Origin: Draconibacterium sp.
GTDB lineage: Bacteria; Bacteroidota; Bacteroidia; Bacteroidales; Prolixibacteraceae
Reading direction: 5' to 3'
NCBI GenBank assembly: GCA_027011835.1
Contig: JALUZN010000509.1
Location: 1-5,159 of the forward strand
Length of the DNA: 5,159 nt
The notes beneath the pieces were generated by a model. That model saw only the letters and a list, made by a program, of their open reading frames with translations, did no database searches and had not been told where the DNA came from. The stretch's first letter is position 1, and each line of letters opens with the position of its first letter. The position numbers and the translations under genes were made by a program. Below, piece by piece: positions 1 to 5,159 of this stretch.

Positions 1-14
1 GGTTAGTATTTGAA

Positions 15-34
15 TCATTCACCTAAATGAATGA
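15..34. repeat. Inverted repeat, 7-bp stem with 6-base loop
   Basis: TCATTCA (15-21) is the exact reverse complement of TGAATGA (28-34), with loop CCTAAA. The stem is A/T-rich and not directly followed by a T-run, so it is a weak terminator on its own. It could be a protein-binding site or chance in an AT-rich stretch. Confidence 0.4.
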
Positions 35-43
35 AAATATTTT

Positions 44-61
44 AGATTTTTTAATCTTTTT
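44..61 (+). terminator. Weak terminator-like hairpin followed by T-run
   Basis: AGATT (44-48) pairs with AATCT (53-57) around a TTTT loop, and the strand continues with four more T residues (58-61). The shape resembles a rho-independent terminator for a plus-strand transcript entering from the left. The stem is only five base pairs with one G-C pair at each side, so it would be unstable. The assignment is tentative and depends on a gene ending just outside the window. Confidence 0.2.
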
Positions 62-101
62 AACATAAATAATAAAAATTTAAAAATACTAAAAGTTACG
101 T

Positions 102-111
102 TTGTATACAA
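102..111. promoter_or_regulatory. Perfect 10-bp palindrome, possible operator
   Basis: TTGTATACAA is fully self-complementary. It lies about 135 bases before the receptor start codon and overlaps the end of a TACGTTTG match to the -7 consensus (97-104). Dimeric repressors bind sites of this size, so an operator is possible. The sequence is AT-rich and a chance palindrome of this length cannot be ruled out. Confidence 0.25.
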
Positions 112-149
112 TTATTCAACGATTAACCGGAAAATGTCTGAGGCGTAAT

Positions 150-158
150 TAATTTTGC
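150..158 (+). promoter_or_regulatory. Candidate Bacteroidota -7 element (TAATTTTGC)
   Basis: TAATTTTG matches the TAnnTTTG -7 consensus used by the primary sigma factor of Bacteroidota and is followed by the commonly seen C. Transcription would begin around 162-166, giving a leader of roughly 80 bases before the receptor start at 245. No TTG-type -33 element is visible 17-23 bases upstream (the sequence there is around TAACCGGAAA). Either the promoter is weak or activator-dependent, or an alternative sigma factor is used. A second match, TACGTTTG at 97-104, also lacks a -33 partner. Confidence 0.4.
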
Positions 159-244
159 ATGCCAAAATATGTTGTTTTACAGGTATCTATTAAAATAAAG
201 CAGATGTAGCGTGATGACGTTAACCGATAAAAAACCCCATTTTT

Positions 245-2650
245 ATGATCAAGCTAATTACTATTTTTTCTTTTTTAATTTTGAGCTTAAACCTTACGGC
301 ACAGAATTTTATTGTTAGTGGTTTTGTGAGAGATAAAGCCACTGGCGAAAGTTTAATCAATGCCAATATCTACGAAAAGAATTCGTTTCAGGGAACCATT
401 AGTAACGAATATGGTTTTTTTAGTTTGTCGCTAAAAAAGCAGAAACATACCATTGTGGTGTCGTTTGTTGGTTACGATAAAAAAGAGTTCGAGATAAATC
501 TTGTTTCCGACACTTCAATTAATGTTGAACTTAGTTTACAGTCGGAATTAAAAGAGGTAAACATTTACGGAAACGGAGGTTCGAAAATTAGTCGGACACA
601 AATGAGTATGGTTGAAATACCAACGACCACTTTGAATAAAATTCCGGTTCTTTTAGGCGAGCCCGATGTTTTAAAAGTTATTCAGTTATTACCCGGAGTT
701 CAGTCTGGATCGGAAGGAACAAGTGGAATTTATGTGCGAGGAGGAGGCCCCGATCAGAATCTGTTTTTGCTCGACGGAGTTCCTATATACAATGCAAATC
801 ACCTGTTTGGATTTTTCTCAGTTTTTAATCCCACGGCAGTAAAAACTGTAAAACTCTATAAAGGAGGATTTCCTGCCCGCTTTGGAGGGCGCCTCTCTTC
901 GGTAGTCGATATTCGAATGAAAGAGGGAAATATGAAAGAGTTAAAAGGTGAGTTTTCCATCGGGTTAATTTCTTCGCGGTTTTCACTCGAAGGACCAATT
1001 AAAAAAGATAAAACATCGTTTATTATTTCAGGACGAAGAACATACATCGATATTTTAGCAGCTCCTGTAATTAAAGCGGTAAACAAACATACAGCCGGAT
1101 ATAAAACCACCGGAGGATACTTTTTTTACGACTTAAACGGGAAAATAAATCATAAATTTTCCGATAACAACCGACTCTATTTCTCCTCATATCTTGGGCT
1201 CGACAAAGCATATACAAAAGACGAAAGTTTTTATGTTGATGACCACATTCGTTTTAATACAAGCAACAAATCGGGGTTGAAATGGGGAAATATTACAAAT
1301 GCACTTCGTTGGAATTACGTTTACAATCCGAAACTTTTTAGCAATGTTACGTTAACCCACAGCTATTATAACTTTAATGTTGGAGAGGAATCGATGATTG
1401 TAAATACAAAAAAGAACACAAAATCGGAAGATGTGTTCGAATACAATTCAGGAATAAGAGATTTTGCAGGGAAAATAGATTTCGATTATTTCCCCTCTCC
1501 CCGGCACTCTGTAAAGTTTGGGGTTGGCAATATCTATCATACTTTCAAACCGGGAGTAAATCATATAAAAAACACCAATGGAGAAGAGTTAAAAAACAAA
1601 ACCGATACAACGTATGGCAACGCCAATATTAATGCCAACGAATTTAGTTTATATGCCGAAGATAATTTCGATTTGTCGACCCGGTTTAAGGTTAATTTTG
1701 GCCTCCATTTTTCGGCCTTTCATGTTCAGGGAGAAACATATACTTCTCTCGAACCACGTATTTCGATGCGTTTTTTAGGTTCCGAAAAATGGTCGTTAAA
1801 AGCTTCGTATGCAAAAATGAGTCAGTACATACATCTGCTCACAACCTCGACAATAAGTTTACCCACCGATTTATGGTTGCCGGTTACCAAAAAGGTAAAA
1901 CCACAAACATCGCATCAGTTTGCAGTTGGTGGATTCTATAAACTCCCGAAAGGATTCGATTTGTCGGTTGAGTTGTTTTATAAAACAATGAGTAATTTAA
2001 TGGAGTACAAAGAAGGGGCAGCTTTTACCGGAATAAGCAGCGGTTGGGAATCGAAAATTGAGACAGGAAATGGAGAAGCGTACGGCATAGAAGTTATGCT
2101 CGAAAAGAATATTGGAAAAACGACCGGCTGGATTGGATATACGTTGTCGAAATCGGACCGTACATTCGAAAATTTAAACTTTGGAAAAACGTTCCCGGCA
2201 AAATACGACCGGAGGCACGATATAAGCGTAGTGTTAACGCATAAGTTTAATAACCATGTTGACATTGGAGCAACCTGGGTTTATGGAACGGGAAATGCAA
2301 CAACGCTGGCCTATCAAAAATACCCATCGGCAAATTTTACTTCCGGAAACGGGTGGTACGACAATACAATTGAGTATTATAATGGAAGGAACAACTACCG
2401 GATGCCGAGCTATCACCGGCTAGATGTTGGTGTTAATTTTCATAAACAAAAAAAGAGAGGAATTCGAACCTGGTCGTTTGGTTTTTATAACGCCTACAGC
2501 CGCCAAAACCCGTTTTATTTGTACTGGGGCTACGAATCGCAAGATGGGTACAACTCGCAAGGTTGGTATTATCAAGACTCGAAACCTGCATTAAAACAGG
2601 TGAGTTTATTTCCTGTAATTCCCTATTTCTCATACACCTTTAAATTTTAG
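245..2650 (+). CDS. TonB-dependent outer-membrane receptor with carboxypeptidase-regulatory-like N-terminal domain
   Basis: This is a TonB/ExbBD-energised importer in the outer membrane; its substrate is unknown. A signal peptide (1-19, cut before Gln20 after LTA) is followed by a CarboxypepD_reg-like beta-sandwich at about 22-98, with SGFVRDKATGE, the turn NEYGFF (54-59) and SFVGYDKK (73-80). The plug spans about 120-235 and carries IYVRGGG (162-168) and LDGVPIYN (176-183). The rest is beta-barrel, including GRRTY early on, YRMPSYHRLD (718-727) and the terminal aromatic FKF typical of BAM substrates. The 801-residue length suits the compact receptors paired with DUF4249 rather than the roughly 1000-residue SusC type. 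No secretin/STN sensor domain is present, so direct anti-sigma signalling is unlikely. The first ATG after the leader is used because it begins the signal peptide; there is no Shine-Dalgarno sequence, as usual in this phylum. It is intact, and the next gene starts four bases after its stop. Confidence 0.96.
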   Translation: MIKLITIFSFLILSLNLTAQNFIVSGFVRDKATGESLINANIYEKNSFQGTISNEYGFFSLSLKKQKHTIVVSFVGYDKKEFEINLVSDTSINVELSLQSELKEVNIYGNGGSKISRTQMSMVEIPTTTLNKIPVLLGEPDVLKVIQLLPGVQSGSEGTSGIYVRGGGPDQNLFLLDGVPIYNANHLFGFFSVFNPTAVKTVKLYKGGFPARFGGRLSSVVDIRMKEGNMKELKGEFSIGLISSRFSLEGPIKKDKTSFIISGRRTYIDILAAPVIKAVNKHTAGYKTTGGYFFYDLNGKINHKFSDNNRLYFSSYLGLDKAYTKDESFYVDDHIRFNTSNKSGLKWGNITNALRWNYVYNPKLFSNVTLTHSYYNFNVGEESMIVNTKKNTKSEDVFEYNSGIRDFAGKIDFDYFPSPRHSVKFGVGNIYHTFKPGVNHIKNTNGEELKNKTDTTYGNANINANEFSLYAEDNFDLSTRFKVNFGLHFSAFHVQGETYTSLEPRISMRFLGSEKWSLKASYAKMSQYIHLLTTSTISLPTDLWLPVTKKVKPQTSHQFAVGGFYKLPKGFDLSVELFYKTMSNLMEYKEGAAFTGISSGWESKIETGNGEAYGIEVMLEKNIGKTTGWIGYTLSKSDRTFENLNFGKTFPAKYDRRHDISVVLTHKFNNHVDIGATWVYGTGNATTLAYQKYPSANFTSGNGWYDNTIEYYNGRNNYRMPSYHRLDVGVNFHKQKKRGIRTWSFGFYNAYSRQNPFYLYWGYESQDGYNSQGWYYQDSKPALKQVSLFPVIPYFSYTFKF

Positions 2651-2654
2651 TACA

Positions 2655-3824
2655 ATGAAAACAGTGATGAAAAGCATATCGTTTATTTTTATTATTATGA
2701 TTGCGTATTCGTGCGAAAAAACAATTCAGTTCAATGCACTTCAGATAAAACCAAAGATTGTTGTTAATGGCTTTGTAAGTCCACATCGGGGAATTTCTTT
2801 GAGAGTGGAGAAAAGCAGAAGCATTTTGGATCAAGATGATTATTTCGAAGCAATTAGCGATGCAAAAGTGCTTCTTTACGAGAATGATGTTTTGGTTAAG
2901 CAACTGGAATACAAAAGTGTTATCGATACATTCAGAAAGCAGCTTGACTATGATGTTGAGAAAAAGATACCTTTCGAAAACGGCCATTATTCCGATAATT
3001 CAGTTCAAATTAAACCCGGGGCTACGTATAAACTTGAAATCTCGAAAGAGGGATTCGACCCGGTGTGGTGCGAAACAACTGTTCCGGAACCAGTTGATAT
3101 TTCAGACTTTACCATCGATTATAAAGAGGGGATAAAACAAGAGTATGGCCCAAAATATATAATTGATATGAAGTTGAAAATAAAAGATATTGCTGCCGAC
3201 GAAAACTTCTATAGTTTAAATGTTTATGTTCAATATGGCATCGAGCTTGGCTATTTACGCTTGCCGGGTTATGGGTACGATTATGGTGGTTACAATAGTT
3301 ACGGCGGAAGTAATCCTGACGGAGATTCGGGTGAACAACCTGAGTTTTCTAAAACCGATACTATAGTTGAAAAATATAGCGACTTTATGGGGCAGTGGTT
3401 TTCGCCCGACCCGCTTTTTGCTTCGGGCGATGCTATGGATGCTTTTGACAATTATATTTATTCGAATGGTCTGTTTACCGATGAATTAATAAATGGCAAA
3501 GATTACTTGCTCTCGTTTGGTGAGTATGGAAATTATACCGTTCACAAAGATGTGGGAGAGTTTATCCGGGTAAACATTGCTCTCGATAACTTAACAAAAG
3601 AATTGTACCTCTATTACCGTTCGCGCGAAGAACACAGCTATGCAAAAGACGACCCGTTTGCAGAACCCGTTCCGGTTTATTCGAATGTTGTGGGCGGATT
3701 AGGAATCTTTGGTTCCGAATCGACAAGCTTTATTCAAGGATTCTTTGGCGATTATCCGGTAACCGGCAAAACATATATCGACGAAAATACTTACCGGGAG
3801 CTAAGGAATAGCCAATATTATTAA
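2655..3824 (+). CDS. DUF4249 domain-containing lipoprotein, partner of the TonB-dependent receptor
   Basis: This is a predicted outer-membrane lipoprotein that probably acts with the receptor as a surface binding or lid subunit. That role is inferred from the recurrent receptor-DUF4249 gene pair in Bacteroidota. A hydrophobic signal (about 7-19) ends at Cys20 in AYSCEK, a plausible but non-ideal lipobox with Tyr at -2. The family pattern follows: PKIVVNGFV (33-41), AKVLLYEND (70-78), PGATYKLEI (121-129), the WCETTVPEP strand (138-146) and a C-terminal GGLGIFGS (347-354). The 389-residue length is normal. Residues 205-226 form a Gly/Tyr-rich insert. The start is four bases after the receptor stop, so the two are surely cotranscribed. 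A second in-frame ATG (codon 5, position 2667) also keeps the signal peptide and cannot be excluded. No acidic lipoprotein export signal is obvious after Cys20, leaving surface exposure unproven. Confidence 0.93.
   Translation: MKTVMKSISFIFIIMIAYSCEKTIQFNALQIKPKIVVNGFVSPHRGISLRVEKSRSILDQDDYFEAISDAKVLLYENDVLVKQLEYKSVIDTFRKQLDYDVEKKIPFENGHYSDNSVQIKPGATYKLEISKEGFDPVWCETTVPEPVDISDFTIDYKEGIKQEYGPKYIIDMKLKIKDIAADENFYSLNVYVQYGIELGYLRLPGYGYDYGGYNSYGGSNPDGDSGEQPEFSKTDTIVEKYSDFMGQWFSPDPLFASGDAMDAFDNYIYSNGLFTDELINGKDYLLSFGEYGNYTVHKDVGEFIRVNIALDNLTKELYLYYRSREEHSYAKDDPFAEPVPVYSNVVGGLGIFGSESTSFIQGFFGDYPVTGKTYIDENTYRELRNSQYY
3267..3332 (+). other. Gly/Tyr-rich low-complexity segment inside the DUF4249 lipoprotein
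   Basis: Residues 205-226 are almost only Gly, Tyr, Asn, Ser and Asp (for example GYGYDYGGYNSYGG at 205-218), ending in an acidic stretch. The surrounding domain is ordinary mixed sequence. The segment lies between the beta-strand region around residue 198 and the SKTDTIVEKYSDF region, so it is probably a long flexible loop. It may contact ligand or the receptor, but this is inference. Confidence 0.7.
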
Positions 3825-3830
3825 ATCTGT

Positions 3831-5117
3831 TTATAACCGGTTGTTTACAACGTTGTTATTAATTGAGCCGAACTGCACACGAATACCAAAACTGGTATAA
3901 ACTTCGAACGACGATGGTAGTTTAACTCTGTTCAGTAAAACATCTTCCAAGCTGGCTTCGCTTTTTGGCAGGTAGATTTGATCGTGTATATTTTCGGCTC
4001 TAAATTTAAAATTTACTGATAACCCACGAAAAACTCTGATTGATAAATCGGAGTCGAATGAGATTCTGTTTTTACTGAAATCGTGCAGGTAATTCGATGC
4101 TTTTAACCCGGCTTCTATTTCGCCCCAGGTTTGTACCAACTGTAAATCAACCCGAAGCGATTGCGACCAAAGACTCTCTTCGAGAACTCCGTAAATTGTC
4201 TCTTCGTGATATTTCCGCCAATCTCGGCCAACATAATAAGCCAAAGTAAAAACTTTCCTGTCGGAAATATCCCACGGAAAAATATTGTATTCTATTGCCG
4301 GCTGAAGCAAAAACGAGTGTATAAGATTCATATAATTACTGCTATAATAACTAAAAGAGCCACCTACCGACCAACGAGGAGCAAGACTGTTTACAAGGCT
4401 GGTAGTTACATAGTTGGTAACATTCTCCGATTTGTATTTTTTGTCGTTTCTTTCGTATTCTTGTTTGCGAACACTCATTCGTCCCATGGTTCGCGATTTC
4501 CATTCTTCAGTAACATGGTCGGCACGTAAATTATACGAGTAGTTGTATTTCTGTTTACTCTCTTCAAGGTCGATACTTCCCACAATATCGCCCCGAAAAG
4601 TCCAGCTGTTCCACGGGTCCTCGGTTTGAACAGGTTGAGCACTCTCCGCTTTATTGTTTTCGTTGTAACGAATAACAATGTTTTTCGAAACCTCGGTTTG
4701 ATTTATATATGGCATCAATCCCAACGTAATGGCATCGGTAATTGTTTTCCGTATTTCATCGTGTGTGTCGCTCGGTGTGGTTGAACAGGAGATTGTAAAA
4801 TCGCTGATATTTGTAAACGTTTTGCTGCTGTACATGAGCGAATAAACCTTACCTCCCGAACCGCTTTTCCGACTTGTAATAATAATATGAACATCGGAAA
4901 CTGCCGGATCGTTTACAAAATCGACAAACTTCATATTTCGTCGCATAAAATCGAAATCGAGTTTTACCCCCTCAACAAAAATCTTCGGTTTTCCGTTCTT
5001 CTTATTATACGTATAATGTTTTTTTATCTTTTTATCGGTCTCTTTTTCTGCCGAGAAGCTATTTCCTACCGTAAAAATTACGAATAAAAAAGCGAGAAAT
5101 AAATGTCGTGAAATCAT
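3831..5117 (-). CDS. Uncharacterised exported protein: small periplasmic domain plus C-terminal outer-membrane beta-barrel
   Basis: The function is unknown. A signal peptide (1-23, SFSA before Glu24) and a Lys-rich linker lead into a compact alpha/beta-like domain (about 44-151). This holds KIFVEGVKLDFDFMRR (45-60), DVHIIITSRKSGSGGK (75-90), SDTHDEIRK (116-124) and LGLMPYINQT (132-141). After DPWNSWTFRG (167-176) come alternating amphipathic, aromatic-rich segments to about residue 417, as in an outer-membrane barrel. The C-terminus has LPKSEAS, then FGIRVQFGSINNNVVNNRL (410-428). From memory, these motifs match a family of hypothetical proteins in Bacteroidota, Acidobacteriota and Gemmatimonadota with DPWN and a tail like FGSIFNNVVNPRF. 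I know no assigned role. The ATG at 5117 directly precedes the hydrophobic signal, supporting this start. It converges on the receptor operon with six bases between stops, so it is a separate transcription unit. No -7 element is seen in the 42 bases upstream. Confidence 0.92.
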   Translation of the reverse strand: MISRHLFLAFLFVIFTVGNSFSAEKETDKKIKKHYTYNKKNGKPKIFVEGVKLDFDFMRRNMKFVDFVNDPAVSDVHIIITSRKSGSGGKVYSLMYSSKTFTNISDFTISCSTTPSDTHDEIRKTITDAITLGLMPYINQTEVSKNIVIRYNENNKAESAQPVQTEDPWNSWTFRGDIVGSIDLEESKQKYNYSYNLRADHVTEEWKSRTMGRMSVRKQEYERNDKKYKSENVTNYVTTSLVNSLAPRWSVGGSFSYYSSNYMNLIHSFLLQPAIEYNIFPWDISDRKVFTLAYYVGRDWRKYHEETIYGVLEESLWSQSLRVDLQLVQTWGEIEAGLKASNYLHDFSKNRISFDSDLSIRVFRGLSVNFKFRAENIHDQIYLPKSEASLEDVLLNRVKLPSSFEVYTSFGIRVQFGSINNNVVNNRL

Positions 5118-5159
5118 ATTTAATTATATGAATACCCGTATATTTACCCAATTATTATT

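Larger units (their letters stand above)
1..244. other. AT-rich non-coding region upstream of the receptor operon
   Basis: No credible gene lies here: all frames on both strands are broken by frequent stops, and the longest ATG-led frame I found (159-209, 16 codons) lacks any coding character. The first ~120 bases are extremely A/T-rich with A- and T-runs. They hold two short hairpins (15-34 and 44-57), a palindrome (102-111) and two matches to the Bacteroidota -7 element (97-104 and 150-157). The region is probably the promoter and leader of the receptor operon, perhaps with the 3' end of an upstream transcript at its left edge. No tRNA or recognisable riboswitch was seen. Confidence 0.75.

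Noticed and set aside
159..209. A 16-codon ATG-led frame in the leader, possible leader peptide
   Set aside because: It has no coding bias, and its start codon would lie at or before the transcription start predicted from the -7 element at 150-158.
123..226. Direct repeat TTAACCG at 123-129 and 220-226
   Set aside because: Only seven bases long, about 97 bases apart, with flanks that do not align; chance is likely.
856..1110. Minus-strand open frame of 84 codons opposite the receptor plug region
   Set aside because: It is fully overlapped by the well-supported receptor gene and has no recognisable domain; a shadow frame.
2836..3135. Plus-strand 99-codon frame overlapping the DUF4249 gene
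   Set aside because: It is an alternative frame inside a gene with clear family motifs and has no independent start context or domain.
3847..3856. Perfect 10-bp palindrome ACAACGTTGT
   Set aside because: It lies within the codons for the NNNVVNN tail of the minus-strand protein and is explained by Asn (AAC/AAT) and Val (GTT/GTA) codon use; no T-run follows to make it a terminator.
4161..4529. Plus-strand open frame of 122 codons opposite the barrel gene
   Set aside because: It lies antisense to the minus-strand gene, whose protein has a signal peptide and family motifs; the antisense product has no coherent features.

Overview
The window looks like chromosomal DNA from a Bacteroidota bacterium. 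The evidence is an outer-membrane receptor with the phylum's N-terminal carboxypeptidase-regulatory-like extension, followed by a DUF4249 lipoprotein. There are also no Shine-Dalgarno sequences, and the upstream region carries a TAnnTTTG-type promoter element. AT-rich spacers with moderate-GC genes rich in TCG, CCG and CGG codons would fit Marinilabiliales/Prolixibacteraceae, but that finer placement is only an impression.

Layout: positions 1-244 are a non-coding, very AT-rich leader. It holds small hairpins, one perfect 10-bp palindrome (102-111) and a candidate -7 element (150-158). From 245 a two-gene plus-strand operon follows: an 801-residue TonB-dependent receptor (245-2650), then, four bases later, a 389-residue DUF4249 lipoprotein (2655-3824). 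A third gene (3831-5117, minus strand) converges on the operon with only six bases between the stop codons. It encodes a 428-residue exported protein with a small periplasmic-looking domain and a C-terminal outer-membrane-type beta-barrel. The last 42 bases are AT-rich upstream sequence of this third gene, cut by the window edge.

How the genes work together: the receptor and DUF4249 lipoprotein most likely form one cell-surface uptake complex, a SusCD-like arrangement in which DUF4249 takes the place of SusD. The substrate cannot be read from the sequence, because no degradative enzyme, sigma factor or anti-sigma factor lies in the window. The convergent gene belongs to an uncharacterised two-domain family that I recognise from conserved motifs (SDTxDExR, DPWN and a C-terminal FGSxxNNVVN tail). 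Its link to the operon is only positional.

There are no RNA genes, mobile elements, CRISPR arrays or broken genes. The least ordinary features are a Gly/Tyr-rich insert in the lipoprotein, a similar aromatic segment near the receptor's C-terminus, and the uncharacterised barrel protein. I do not see a clearly novel system.
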